Assembly: GCF_900537115.1 (NCBI RefSeq)
Contig: NZ_UNRG01000003.1
Location: 386,211-442,280, forward strand
Origin: Arthrobacter sp. Alg241-R88
GTDB lineage: Bacteria; Actinomycetota; Actinomycetes; Actinomycetales; Micrococcaceae
Reading direction: 5' to 3'
Length of the DNA stretch: 56,070 bases
Of this stretch, positions 1-8,083 are shown piece by piece. Below the pieces are notes generated by a model. The model was not told the origin of the DNA, made no database searches, and saw nothing but the letters and a program-made list of their open reading frames with translations. Both the position numbers and the translations under genes were made by a program. The stretch's first letter is position 1, and each line of letters starts with the position of its first letter.

Positions 1-524
1 GCCAACCGGTCCAAACGGAGTTCGTATTTACGTTGCAGCACATCAACCCCGGCAGCGGCTGCCGCTGCAGTCTCCAGCGATGCATCCTTGACGAATAGCG
101 CCTGAAGGGCAGCAACGGAGGCATGAATGCCCTTCATTGCTGCTGTCCCACCGACGCCGTGTCCCATATGAACATCATCCATGGAGGCACCGACAATTGG
201 TCCGGGTCCGGGTCCGGGTCCGGGTCCGGGTCCGGGTCCGGGTCCGGGTCCGGGTCCGGTAGAAGAGCGGACCCCAGCAGCCAAAGCGGCAGGGAACAGC
301 GTTGCCGCACCATCCGCCTGGGTTGTCGGGTGAATCTCCATATGAACATCATCCAGCGAGGCACTGACACTCTGAGGGGATGCGGTTGATGTGCGGACCC
401 GAGCGGCCAGTGCGGCAGGGAACAGCGTTGCCGCACCATCCGCCTGGGCTGTCGAATCCATCTCCATATGATCATGATCTACGGAGGCACTGACATTCCG
501 AGAGGACGCGGTTGAAGGGCGCAC
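1..524 (-). CDS. Repeat-rich protein of unknown function (C-terminus outside window)
   Basis: An open frame on the minus strand runs from the moaD stop to the window edge. Its best start is a GTG at 524, with no clear Shine-Dalgarno; an ATG at 467 is the alternative. The protein has a 42-residue repeat with the core QADGAATLFPAALAA, then a (Gly-Pro)10 run from ten GGTCCG hexamers. An Ala/Leu-rich helical stretch follows (..VAALQALFVKDASLETAAAA.., ..LQRKYELRLDRL). The helical part resembles the N-terminal region of DUF222/13E12-type HNH nucleases common in Arthrobacter, but this is only a resemblance. It follows moaD by about 110 nt on the same strand. A frame-consistent repeat and sense codons throughout support real coding. 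The function is not recognised. Confidence 0.5.
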   Translation of the reverse strand, partial: MRPSTASSRNVSASVDHDHMEMDSTAQADGAATLFPAALAARVRTSTASPQSVSASLDDVHMEIHPTTQADGAATLFPAALAAGVRSSTGPGPGPGPGPGPGPGPGPGPIVGASMDDVHMGHGVGGTAAMKGIHASVAALQALFVKDASLETAAAAAAGVDVLQRKYELRLDRL

Positions 525-575
525 CCGAGCGGTCAGCGGGCCGGAAAAAGCGTTGCGGGCACTGACATTCCGAGG
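149..575. repeat. Degenerate 126-bp tandem repeat inside the partial gene
   Basis: CATATG landmarks at 165, 339 and 465 mark equivalent points. Two of them are 126 bp (42 codons) apart. The third interval is 174 bp and contains the extra GGTCCG run. A further partial unit, with GCACTGACATTCCGAG at 488 and again at 559, extends the array toward moaD. Copies share the segment encoding QADGAATLFPAALAA. Confidence 0.75.
199..258. repeat. Ten tandem GGTCCG hexamers
   Basis: Ten perfect copies of GGTCCG. In the minus-strand frame favoured here they encode Gly-Pro repeats; other frames give Asp-Pro or Gly-Ser. The run is a likely slipped-strand hotspot that changes length without shifting frame. 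Confidence 0.9.
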
Positions 576-632
576 CGATGCTCTCCGACGAACCGATCGC
601 GGGCGGGCGACCAGGCAGCAGCCAAGGTGCTC

Positions 633-899
633 CTAGCCCCCGGCGAAGGGAGGCAACACATCCACCACGTCGTCGGCGTTCAGGACAACGGAATGGTCAC
701 GCACGGCGACTTCATTCAGCAGGAAGCTGCTTCGGGACAGGATGCGGGGCAGCAGGGGAGTGCCTGCAGGAGGCTCGGGGCGCTCCACCGACAGAACGGT
801 CTCCAGCAGGTCAGCAACAGTGGAACCCGGCGCCAGGTCGAAGCACTCTTCCTCCACCCCTGCCGCAGCGCGCGCGGCAGCGAAGTATCGTACGTTCAA
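633..899 (-). CDS. moaD: Molybdopterin synthase small subunit MoaD
   Basis: This 88-residue ubiquitin-fold sulfur carrier supplies thiocarboxylate sulfur to MoaE for conversion of cPMP to molybdopterin. It begins MNVRYFAAARAAAG and ends in the required Gly-Gly (..VVDVLPPFAGG), the site that is adenylated and thiocarboxylated. Length is normal for the family. It lies 5 nt downstream of moaA on the same strand, so the two are co-transcribed. No adenylating MoeB/MoeZ is visible in this window, so that step must be encoded elsewhere. Confidence 0.93.
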   Translation of the reverse strand: MNVRYFAAARAAAGVEEECFDLAPGSTVADLLETVLSVERPEPPAGTPLLPRILSRSSFLLNEVAVRDHSVVLNADDVVDVLPPFAGG

Positions 900-904
900 A
901 AGAT

Positions 905-2032
905 TCAGCCCCCGATGGCGCTCATGCTGCGGTCCGGCTGGACGAAGTCCGGAGCGTCAAGTCCCACGTGGTCCATTCCGTGAGCCTTAGGTTTAATCCA
1001 CATCGCATCCTGCCACCGCTGGGCAAGGGCCTCGTCGCTGGCCCCGGAACGCAGGAGGCCCAGCAGGTCGAATTCTTCCCGCGAGAACAGGCAGCTCATG
1101 ATTTTGCCCTCTGCCGTAATCCTCGTCCTGCGACAGTCTGAGCAGAACGGCTCGGTGACCGAGGCGATAATCCCCACGGTTCCCAGCACAGGGCCGGCAG
1201 CGTCATCAGCGGAGCCAGCCACCCGGCGTCGTACTTCAAAGCGCTCCGCCGGTGCGCCGTCACGCGCGCGGGGATCAGCGCTGAGGAGAAAATCAGTGGA
1301 GAGCAACTCGCGGATTTCGGCAGCCGTGATCATGTTCCGGCGCGTCCAGCCATGGTCCGCGTCCAGCGGCATCTGCTCAATGAAACGCAGTTCGTAGCCG
1401 CGTCCGAGTGCCCAGGCGAGCAGCGATGGCGCCTCGGCGTCGTTGATGCCGCGCATCAGTACCGCGTTGAGCTTGACCGGGCCCAGGCCGGCTGCCCAAG
1501 CTGCGTCCACCCCGGCAAGTACCTGGTTCAGGAACGGCCTGCGCGTCAGTTGGGTGAAGGTTTCCTCATGGAGGGAATCAAGTGACACGTTGATGCGGGT
1601 CAACCCTGCCGCCTTCAGCGGCGCCGCCTTTTTCGCCAGGCCAACGCCGTTGGTGGTCATGGAGATGGGCAGGCCGGGGTGGTTGCTGCGCAGCGCGGCG
1701 ATAATGTCCACCAGGTCGTGCCGCACCAGGGGTTCTCCGCCCGTAAGCCGCAGTTCCCGGACTCCCAATTGCTCCACGCCAATGCGGACAATCCGGACGA
1801 TTTCCTCCGCCGACATGACCGCCTGCTTCGCCAGCCACTCCAGGCCTTCTGCGGGCATGCAGTAGGTGCAGCGCAGGTTGCATTTGTCCGTCAGGGACAG
1901 CCTCATGTCCGTGGCACGGCGTCCATAGCGGTCTGCCAGTCCGGCCGGAGCATCAGCGGGGCGGGCAGCCGGAGCCGACGGCAGGGACGCTGCTTCCTCC
2001 CGCGGCTGGGGCATGCCTAGCTGGATGCTCAT
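905..2032 (-). CDS. moaA: GTP 3',8-cyclase MoaA
   Basis: A radical SAM enzyme that starts molybdenum cofactor synthesis by converting GTP to 3',8-cyclo-7,8-dihydro-GTP. The 375 residues show the N-terminal SAM cluster motif CNLRCTYC (C51, C55, C58). A second C-terminal cluster has FCSDCRRTRIT and a further Cys in IMSC, and the conserved Gly-Gly ends the protein. An N-terminal extension of about 35 residues precedes RYGRRATDMR. The ATG at 2032 has no Shine-Dalgarno, but TAGCCT (2039-2044) sits 6 nt upstream, which suggests a leaderless mRNA. It is the first gene of a moaA-moaD operon, divergent from the Mo-oxidoreductase gene. Confidence 0.95.
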   Translation of the reverse strand: MSIQLGMPQPREEAASLPSAPAARPADAPAGLADRYGRRATDMRLSLTDKCNLRCTYCMPAEGLEWLAKQAVMSAEEIVRIVRIGVEQLGVRELRLTGGEPLVRHDLVDIIAALRSNHPGLPISMTTNGVGLAKKAAPLKAAGLTRINVSLDSLHEETFTQLTRRPFLNQVLAGVDAAWAAGLGPVKLNAVLMRGINDAEAPSLLAWALGRGYELRFIEQMPLDADHGWTRRNMITAAEIRELLSTDFLLSADPRARDGAPAERFEVRRRVAGSADDAAGPVLGTVGIIASVTEPFCSDCRRTRITAEGKIMSCLFSREEFDLLGLLRSGASDEALAQRWQDAMWIKPKAHGMDHVGLDAPDFVQPDRSMSAIGG

Positions 2033-2160
2033 GAATTCAGGCTACGCCACGTTGGGCTGTGCATCACACCTGTGACAGCTCGAAGGGCGGCAGCAGAATA
2101 CCCGGCGGAATTCACGGCAGGGCCGGCGCCACCTGTACTCCGCGAACCTATGCTGGAGGT
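2033..2160. promoter_or_regulatory. Divergent promoter region, moaA / Mo-oxidoreductase
   Basis: 128 bp between divergent starts. On minus, TAGCCT (2039-2044) is 6 nt from the moaA ATG. On plus, TATGCT (2149-2154) is 6 nt from the GTG at 2161. Both fit leaderless promoters. I saw no Moco riboswitch here, and the space is too small for one with these starts. Confidence 0.55.
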
Positions 2161-3789
2161 GTGGACAGCTCCCAGCCAAGGCAGGCAACGCACGACGGCG
2201 GGGCCGGGCTGCGTGGGCCCGCGCATCCTTCGCTGCCGCACCAGTCAGTGCCACGCCTGAAGGGGCGGTGGGCAACGGCCGCAGGGGCAGTCGCGGTGGG
2301 CAGCGCCGTGGTGCTGGGGGAGCTGTTGGCGGGTATTTTCAGTCCGTCGTTGTCGCCGCTGACCGCTGTTGGCGGTGCGGTCATCGATGCCGTTCCTCCT
2401 GGTGTCAAGGACTGGGCCGTGGCGCTGTTCGGTACTGCCGACAAGGTGGCTCTCCTGGCGGGAATGGCTTTGGTCATGGCCGCCCTTGCCGCGCTGGCGG
2501 GGGTGTTGGAGTATCGCCGCCGCTTTATGGGCGCCTTGGTGGTTGCCGTCTTTGGGCTCGTCGGCCTGGTGGCCGTCCTGACCCGCGCCCAGGCCACCCT
2601 TAACGCGATGGTGCTGCCAGTAGTCACCGCAGTCGCCGCCGGAGTGCTGCTCAGGTTCCTGATTCGCCGCCTGCAGGAGTGGGGGAGCGCGGGAGCGGAA
2701 CCAGCGTCCCAGGAAGCGCCGGCCCGCCGTCGCTTCCTGCAGGCCGTGGCAGGCGGAGGCGCGTTCACTGTCCTCGGCGGAGCTCTGACGGGCGTATGGC
2801 GTGGTGCCGCCGCCGTCGCCAGTGAAGCCCGGAGCCGCGTGACGCTGCCCGTCCCCGCATCACTGGCGCCGCCCATACCGCCAACCGCGGAGGCGAAAGT
2901 CGACGGCATGCAACCACTGGTCACCCCCAACGCCGACTTCTACCGCATCGACACCGCGCTGGCGGTTCCCGCCGTCGACCCGGACACGTGGGTCCTGAAA
3001 GTCACGGGCATGGTGGACAAGGAGGTGGAGTTGACCTTCGCCGAGCTCTTGGCCAAGCCCATGGTGGAACGCCACATAACCATCGCCTGTGTGTCCAACA
3101 ATGTGGGCGGAGACCTTATTGGCAATGCCCGTTGGCTGGGCTGGCCGGTCCGCGAACTGCTCAACCTCGCAGGCCCGACGGCGGGCGCAGACATGGTGCT
3201 CTCACGAAGCGTGGACGGCTGGACCGCAGGCACGCCCCTTGAGGTGCTCAGGGATGGCAGGGACGCCCTGCTGGCCGTCGGAATGAATGGCGAGCCGCTG
3301 CCCCTTGAGCACGGATTTCCGGTGCGGCTGGTGGTGCCAGGGTTGTACGGGTACGTGTCGGCCACCAAATGGGTCACCGGGCTCAAGGTCACCCGGTTCG
3401 CGGACGACGTCGCCTACTGGACTCCCCGGGGCTGGTCGGAGCGGGGCCCGATCAAAACGTCCTCAAGGATCGATGTGCCACGGGATGGCCGGCCAGTGAA
3501 GGCGGGAATGGTGATGGTCGGCGGCATCGCATGGGCCCAACACACCGGGATCGACAAGGTTGAGCTCCGCGTGAACCGCGGCCCATGGCAGCAGGCGGAG
3601 CTGGCCGAAGGCATCTCCCTTGACACCTGGTACCAATGGAAACTGGGCCTGGAACTTCCGGAAGGCCAGTACGAACTCCAGGTCCGCGCCACGGACCTGG
3701 CCGGCACGGCCCAGGACGAGGAGAGCCGGCCTGTCGCCCCGGACGGAGCCACCGGCTTCCACACGATTAGAGTGGATGTGAAACCCTGA
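2161..3789 (+). CDS. Membrane-anchored molybdopterin-dependent oxidoreductase (sulfite-oxidase fold)
   Basis: About 542 residues. The N-terminus has four to five hydrophobic segments (about residues 35-175). A twin-arginine-like motif RRRFLQ and another hydrophobic stretch follow. The rest is a sulfite-oxidase-type molybdopterin domain and a Mo-co dimerisation domain (WSERGPIKTSSRIDVP..). Cys310 in IACVSNNVGGDL is the expected Mo ligand. The catalytic part is probably extracytoplasmic. Start: GTG 2161 has TATGCT 6 nt upstream; an in-frame GTG at 2059 would add 34 unlikely residues. It heads the plus-strand Mo gene set, so it is the likely client. The substrate cannot be told from sequence. 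Confidence 0.85.
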   Translation: MDSSQPRQATHDGGAGLRGPAHPSLPHQSVPRLKGRWATAAGAVAVGSAVVLGELLAGIFSPSLSPLTAVGGAVIDAVPPGVKDWAVALFGTADKVALLAGMALVMAALAALAGVLEYRRRFMGALVVAVFGLVGLVAVLTRAQATLNAMVLPVVTAVAAGVLLRFLIRRLQEWGSAGAEPASQEAPARRRFLQAVAGGGAFTVLGGALTGVWRGAAAVASEARSRVTLPVPASLAPPIPPTAEAKVDGMQPLVTPNADFYRIDTALAVPAVDPDTWVLKVTGMVDKEVELTFAELLAKPMVERHITIACVSNNVGGDLIGNARWLGWPVRELLNLAGPTAGADMVLSRSVDGWTAGTPLEVLRDGRDALLAVGMNGEPLPLEHGFPVRLVVPGLYGYVSATKWVTGLKVTRFADDVAYWTPRGWSERGPIKTSSRIDVPRDGRPVKAGMVMVGGIAWAQHTGIDKVELRVNRGPWQQAELAEGISLDTWYQWKLGLELPEGQYELQVRATDLAGTAQDEESRPVAPDGATGFHTIRVDVKP

Positions 3790-3809
3790 CGGCTACCGAA
3801 GGCGGAACC

Positions 3810-5120
3810 ATGACCAGCCCGCAACACCATGGAACGTCTGTAGGGCAAGCCCCATCCCAGCCGGAACACCAGCCCGGCGACCAGGGGCCACACCGGTTGC
3901 ATCGGGGCGGGCACCAGGCACGGTCCGTGGCTGACCATGCCGCCGCGGTCGCGGAACTGTTGCAGCATCTGCGGGCACCGGAACGGGCGCAACTGGTGCC
4001 CCTGCAGCAGGCGCTGGGCCGGGGCCTGGTGAACGCCGTCCGCGCTCCCATCAGCCTGCCGCCCTTCGCCAACTCGCAGATGGATGGCTACGCCATCCGT
4101 TCTGTTGACGTGCCCGACGGCGGCGCGGAGCTGCGCATTATGCCCCCCGTTCCAGCCGGAGCAAGCCCTGCACCACTTCACCCGGGCATGGCCGTTCCGG
4201 TCATGACCGGTGCGATGCTCCCGCAGGGGGCCGACGCCGTCGTCCCCATTGAAAGGGCCATACCGGACCGTTTCCTGCCGCACACCGGGCAGGACACGGT
4301 GCGGCTGCCTCCGGCAGCCCGCGGCACCTATGTGCGGGCAGCAGGCAGCGACGTGGAGGCGGGCAGGACGGCCCTGGCCGCCGGAACCTTCCTGGGCCCG
4401 GCCCAGCTGGGGCTGCTCGCGGCGCTGGGGATTCCGGAGGTTACGGTCTACAAAGCAGTAACTGTCCTGCTGGTCACTACCGGCGACGAAGTGGTGGAGC
4501 CCGGCCAGGAGCTGCCTGCCGGCAAGATCTACGACTCCAACGCCACCCTCCTTGAAGCAGCCATGAAGCAGGCGGGACTGAACGTCCGCCGCACAGGCAT
4601 CGTCACCGACAACCCGGACCGGCTTCGCACGCTGCTGCGTGCCGAGCGCGACGCGGTGGACCTGATCGTCACCACCGGCGGAGTCAGCCAGGGCGCGTAC
4701 GAGGTGGTCCGGCAGGCGATGCAGGACCAGCCCGTGGACTTCCTGCATGTGGCCATGCAGCCGGGTGGTCCGCAGGGGATCGGCACCTTCGAGGGACGCC
4801 CGTTCCTGGGCTTCCCGGGAAACCCGGTCAGCTGCCTGGTGTCCTTTGAAGTGTTTCTCCGCCCGGTCCTGGCCGGCCTGCTCGGCGCACCAGCGCCGCG
4901 CCTGCCCCTCCGCGCCCGCCTCGGCCAGCCCCTCACATCTCCCGAACACAAACACCAGGTCCGCCGTGGCACCCTGCAGCCCGACGGAACGGTGGAACTG
5001 CAGGGCGGGGAAAGCTCGCACCTGATGCACGCGCTGGCCGGTTCCAATGTGCTGGTTCATGTCCCGGTTGGAGTGGCCGCGCTCGCGGCAGGGGCAGAGG
5101 TGGAAGTATGGATGCTGTGA
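3810..5120 (+). CDS. moeA: Molybdopterin molybdenumtransferase MoeA
   Basis: Inserts molybdate into adenylylated molybdopterin. The 436-residue protein has the MoeA signature [12 protein letters not shown] (about residues 86-97) and the MoCF-binding segment [16 protein letters not shown]-terminal MoeA domain IV follows (..[13 protein letters not shown]..). About 35 His/Gln/Pro-rich N-terminal residues exceed the usual family start. It begins 20 nt after the oxidoreductase. Its 3' end overlaps moaC by 13 nt, which supports one operon with translational coupling. Confidence 0.94.
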   Translation: MTSPQHHGTSVGQAPSQPEHQPGDQGPHRLHRGGHQARSVADHAAAVAELLQHLRAPERAQLVPLQQALGRGLVNAVRAPISLPPFANSQMDGYAIRSVDVPDGGAELRIMPPVPAGASPAPLHPGMAVPVMTGAMLPQGADAVVPIERAIPDRFLPHTGQDTVRLPPAARGTYVRAAGSDVEAGRTALAAGTFLGPAQLGLLAALGIPEVTVYKAVTVLLVTTGDEVVEPGQELPAGKIYDSNATLLEAAMKQAGLNVRRTGIVTDNPDRLRTLLRAERDAVDLIVTTGGVSQGAYEVVRQAMQDQPVDFLHVAMQPGGPQGIGTFEGRPFLGFPGNPVSCLVSFEVFLRPVLAGLLGAPAPRLPLRARLGQPLTSPEHKHQVRRGTLQPDGTVELQGGESSHLMHALAGSNVLVHVPVGVAALAAGAEVEVWML

Positions 5121-5602
5121 ATGCAGAACAACTTCCGGCCTCACTGACGCACCTGCGCCAGGACGGCAGCGCCCAGATGGTGGACGTCTCCGCCAAAGCC
5201 GAAACCACCCGCGAGGCCACCGCCACCGCCACGGTCCACACCACGGCAGAGGTCGTGGCCCTGCTCGGCTCGGGCGGCCTGCCCAAGGGAGACGCCCTGG
5301 CCGTGGCACGGGTTGCCGGAATCATGGCCGCGAAGAAGACCCCGGAACTGATTCCGCTGTGCCATCCGCTTCCGTTGTCCAAGGTCACCGTGGACTTTGA
5401 GCTTGGCACGGAGTCCGTCGCCATCCTGGCAACGGTCAAGACCCGCGGCGTCACCGGCGTGGAAATGGAAGCCCTCACGGCAGCCTCCGTCGCGGCCCTG
5501 AGCGTGTACGACATGATCAAGGCCGTGGACAAACACGCCGTTTTGAATGACATCAAAGTGCTTGCCAAGAGCGGCGGCAAGAGCGGGGACTGGACACTGT
5601 GA
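5108..5602 (+). CDS. moaC: Cyclic pyranopterin monophosphate synthase MoaC
   Basis: Converts the MoaA product to cPMP. The 164 residues carry the family blocks [34 protein letters not shown] and [20 protein letters not shown], including the active-site Lys and His residues. Length is typical. The ATG lies within the end of moeA, and the stop overlaps the next start by 4 nt (GTGA). Confidence 0.96.
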   Translation: MDAVNAEQLPASLTHLRQDGSAQMVDVSAKAETTREATATATVHTTAEVVALLGSGGLPKGDALAVARVAGIMAAKKTPELIPLCHPLPLSKVTVDFELGTESVAILATVKTRGVTGVEMEALTAASVAALSVYDMIKAVDKHAVLNDIKVLAKSGGKSGDWTL

Positions 5603-6129
5603 GCAGCCCCAGCATCCTGAATGTCCCGGAACCCCATCGCCACGGTGACGTCCAAGGCCGGAAGGCCGGCGTCGTCATCGCTTCCACCCGGGCCGCCGCC
5701 GGAATCTATGACGACGAAACCGGCCCCGTGATCACCGACTGGCTGACAGAACACGGCTTTGACGTCTTCCCTGCCATGGTGGTTCCCGACGGCGAGCCCG
5801 TGGGCGCAGCCATCCGCGCCCTGCTGACCCAGCGCCCCGCCGTCGTCATTACCAGCGGAGGCACGGGCCTCAGCCCGGACGACCGGACACCGGACGTCAC
5901 GCTGCCGCTGCTGGACCGCGAGATCCCCGGCATCATGGAAGCCATCCGACGCGCCGGCGTCGCGAAAACGCCGCTCGCGGCACTCAGCCGCGGTTACGCG
6001 GGTGCGGCCGGAAGCACCTTCATCATCAACCTGCCCGGGTCACCTAAAGGGGTGATGGACGGACTCACCGTCCTGGATCCGGTGATCGGGCACCTTTGCG
6101 ACCAGTTGGAAGGCGGACATGGGCACTGA
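5599..6129 (+). CDS. mog: Molybdopterin adenylyltransferase (MogA/MoaB family)
   Basis: Adenylylates molybdopterin before MoeA loads Mo. The 176-residue single MoCF-binding domain has the signature [17 protein letters not shown] and a later [12 protein letters not shown] loop. A short N-terminal tail of about 20 residues precedes the domain. The GTG start overlaps the moaC stop in GTGA, and the 3' end overlaps moaE by 11 nt. MogA and MoaB are hard to separate by sequence; with moeA next to it, the MogA role is likely. Confidence 0.9.
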   Translation: MSSPSILNVPEPHRHGDVQGRKAGVVIASTRAAAGIYDDETGPVITDWLTEHGFDVFPAMVVPDGEPVGAAIRALLTQRPAVVITSGGTGLSPDDRTPDVTLPLLDREIPGIMEAIRRAGVAKTPLAALSRGYAGAAGSTFIINLPGSPKGVMDGLTVLDPVIGHLCDQLEGGHGH

Positions 6130-6595
6130 AACAGCATTCGAGGTGGTCAGCGCGGTCCTGAGCGCGGAGCCCATCTCCGTTGACCAGGCCATTGCGGCAG
6201 TGGAAAGTGACACCGCCGGGGCGGTGGTCAGCTTCAGCGGCGTGGTGCGCAATCACGACGGCGGCAAGGCGGTCAACCGCCTCAGCTACAGCGCCCATCC
6301 CACGGCCCACCAGGTGATGGCCGACGTCGTTGCCCGCCTGGCAGCGGAACAAACTGCAGAGGCACAAGGGGCCGGTGGTGCTGCCTCCCAGCCCGTGCGG
6401 ATCTGGGCAGCCCACCGGATCGGCATGCTCGACATCGGGGATCCCGCGCTTGTGTGTGCCGTCTCCGCAGCCCACCGCGGCCAGGCCTTTGCCGTGTGCT
6501 CAGAGCTCGTGGACAGGATCAAGGAGCAGGTGCCCATCTGGAAGGAACAGTTCTTCGCCGACGGCACCGTGGAATGGGTAGGCGCGGGCAGCTGA
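6119..6595 (+). CDS. moaE: Molybdopterin synthase catalytic subunit MoaE
   Basis: The large subunit transfers sulfur from MoaD to cPMP. The 158 residues include GVVRNHDGGKAVNRLSY and the C-terminal catalytic stretch IKEQVPIWKEQFF, with the expected lysines. The ATG overlaps the end of mog. It is the last gene of the Mo operon. A short Ala/Gly-rich insert (about residues 79-93, QTAEAQGAGGAAS) is unlike the compact family core but keeps frame. Confidence 0.95.
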   Translation: MGTETAFEVVSAVLSAEPISVDQAIAAVESDTAGAVVSFSGVVRNHDGGKAVNRLSYSAHPTAHQVMADVVARLAAEQTAEAQGAGGAASQPVRIWAAHRIGMLDIGDPALVCAVSAAHRGQAFAVCSELVDRIKEQVPIWKEQFFADGTVEWVGAGS

Positions 6596-6691
6596 TCCTG
6601 CTGTTCAGGCTGCCTGCCTCACCATTCCCTCCCGCAGGTTCCTGCGAGGTAACGCACACTCCGCAGTTCCCGTGCGCCGCAGGCCCACCGG

Positions 6692-6697
6692 TAGGGT
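6692..6697 (+). promoter_or_regulatory. -10 element TAGGGT for leaderless dapB
   Basis: TAGGGT ends 7 nt before the dapB ATG (6705) in the 109-nt gap after moaE. This spacing puts transcription start at or next to the start codon. Confidence 0.5.
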
Positions 6698-6704
6698 TAA
6701 CGCC

Positions 6705-7475
6705 ATGACCGAACAACACTCTGCTCCCATGCCCGTTGCCGTGCTGGGCGCGAATGGGCGCATGGGCGCCGAAGCCGTAAAAGCCATTGAAGCCGCCCCT
6801 GACATGAAGCTCGTCGCCGCACTGGGCCGGGGAGATTCGCTGGACCAGCTCACCATTGCGGGGGCACGCTTCGTGGTGGACCTGACGGTTCCGGAAAGCA
6901 CTGAAGCGAACGTGCGCTTCGCCGTTGAACATGGCATCCACGCCGTTGTCGGCACCACCGGCTGGGACGCCGGCAAACTGGCCGGGTTGAAGGACCTGCT
7001 GGCAAGCCGGCCTGGGACCGGTGTGCTGATCGCCCCCAATTTCGCCCTTGGCTCGGTGCTGGCCTCCGCCTTCGCCGCGAAGGCATCCAAATACTTCGAG
7101 TCGGTCGAAATCATTGAGCTGCACCACCCGGACAAGGTGGACGCGCCGTCGGGCACGGCAGTCCGGACGGCCCAGCTCATCGCCGCCGAACGCAGCGCCG
7201 CCAAGGTGCCGCCCAGCCCCGATGCCACCACCAGCGAACTTTCCGGCGCACGCGGCTGTGAGGTGGACGGCGTTCGCGTCCACAGCGTACGGCTCCGCGG
7301 CCTCGTCGCCCACCAGGAAGTCCTGCTCGGCAGCGCCGGCGAGCAGCTCACCCTGCGCCATGACTCCTTTGACCGCGCCTCCTTTATGCCCGGCGTACTG
7401 CTTGGCCTGCGCGGCGTCGCCGCACATCCCGGGCTCACGGTGGGCCTTGACGGCTACCTGGACCTGGGGCTGTAG
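6705..7475 (+). CDS. dapB: 4-hydroxy-tetrahydrodipicolinate reductase DapB
   Basis: Reduces the DapA product in lysine/diaminopimelate synthesis. The 256 residues have the nucleotide-binding motif VLGANGRMG near the N-terminus and the substrate and catalytic block ELHHPDKVDAPSGTA. The start at ATG 6705 is preferred over an in-frame start at 6672 because TAGGGT lies 7 nt upstream and MTEQHSAPMPVAVLGANGRM is a normal family beginning. dapA lies about 3 kb downstream and dapF further on, so the pathway is spread in this window. Confidence 0.95.
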   Translation: MTEQHSAPMPVAVLGANGRMGAEAVKAIEAAPDMKLVAALGRGDSLDQLTIAGARFVVDLTVPESTEANVRFAVEHGIHAVVGTTGWDAGKLAGLKDLLASRPGTGVLIAPNFALGSVLASAFAAKASKYFESVEIIELHHPDKVDAPSGTAVRTAQLIAAERSAAKVPPSPDATTSELSGARGCEVDGVRVHSVRLRGLVAHQEVLLGSAGEQLTLRHDSFDRASFMPGVLLGLRGVAAHPGLTVGLDGYLDLGL

Positions 7476-7477
7476 CC

Positions 7478-7957
7478 GTGGGCGGGTTGGTTGCGGGCTT
7501 CCGGAAGAACCGCACCAAAATCTGGGTGGGGGCAGTCACGCTCCTCCTGGTCTTCTACCTGGTGGTGTCCTTCCAGCGCTCGGTCCTGCTGCTGACGGAC
7601 AGCAACCCTGCCGCCGTCGCCATCGGAGCCGCCTACCTCGTGCTGCCGGTGATTGGTGCCTGGGCGCTCGTCCGGGAACTCATGTTCGGAGCCCGCACCG
7701 AGCAGATGGCGAAGGTCCTCGAGGCCGAGGGCGGCCTTCCCGTGGACGAGCTGCCCAGGACCCCGGCGGGGCGGATTGTCCGTTCCGCAGCGGATGCGGA
7801 GTTCGAGAAGTACCGGGCGGAGGCTGAAGCAGCACCGGAGGACTGGCGTTCCTGGTTCCGGCTGAGCTGCGCCTACGACGCTGCCGGCGACCGCAAGCGC
7901 GCCCGCGCCTCCATGCGTGACGCCGTCAAGCTCTTCCGCGGCCAGGTTCCGGCCTAG
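7478..7957 (+). CDS. Small membrane protein with TPR-like tail
   Basis: A 159-residue protein with two predicted membrane segments (about residues 15-33 and 45-66). A hydrophilic tail contains WRSWFRLSCAYDAAGDRKRARASMRDA, which looks like one degenerate TPR hairpin. The GTG start lies 2 nt after the dapB stop, so it is probably translated from the dapB mRNA. It is a conserved neighbour of dapB in Arthrobacter-like genomes as far as I recall. Function unknown. Confidence 0.8.
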   Translation: MGGLVAGFRKNRTKIWVGAVTLLLVFYLVVSFQRSVLLLTDSNPAAVAIGAAYLVLPVIGAWALVRELMFGARTEQMAKVLEAEGGLPVDELPRTPAGRIVRSAADAEFEKYRAEAEAAPEDWRSWFRLSCAYDAAGDRKRARASMRDAVKLFRGQVPA

Positions 7958-8083
7958 CTGGTCCCGCCACCGGCCCGGCCGCCAGCAGCCTTCTGGTCTA
8001 GCCGGCGGCCTTCCGGCCTAGCCGCCCCCGGCACCGGGCCGGCCCTGCTGCTCGCTGCAGCGGTGCATCCAACGGCGGTGCAC
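7958..8083. other. Convergent intergenic region with GC-rich near-repeats
   Basis: 126 bp between two convergent genes. It contains two similar segments (GGTCTAGCCGGCGGCCTTCC and GGCCTAGCCGCC). Several short inverted repeats could form a bidirectional terminator, but no clean hairpin with a T-run is visible. Confidence 0.35.

Noticed and set aside
123..389. Plus-strand frame with a (Gly-Ser)n run
   Set aside because: It is the mirror of the GGTCCG run; the minus frame alone carries the 42-residue repeat and the helical downstream sequence.
134..475. Minus-strand frame with (Asp-Pro)n run
   Set aside because: Trp/Arg/Pro-rich composition typical of an out-of-frame reading; the neighbouring frame is continuous past both ends and repeat-consistent.
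3414..5309. 631-codon open frame antisense to moeA
   Set aside because: Composition is Gly/Arg/His-rich and mirrors moeA codon bias; long antisense frames are expected at this GC content.
6596..6704. Riboswitch (lysine or Moco) ahead of dapB
   Set aside because: Only 109 bp, and the placed -10 implies a leaderless transcript.
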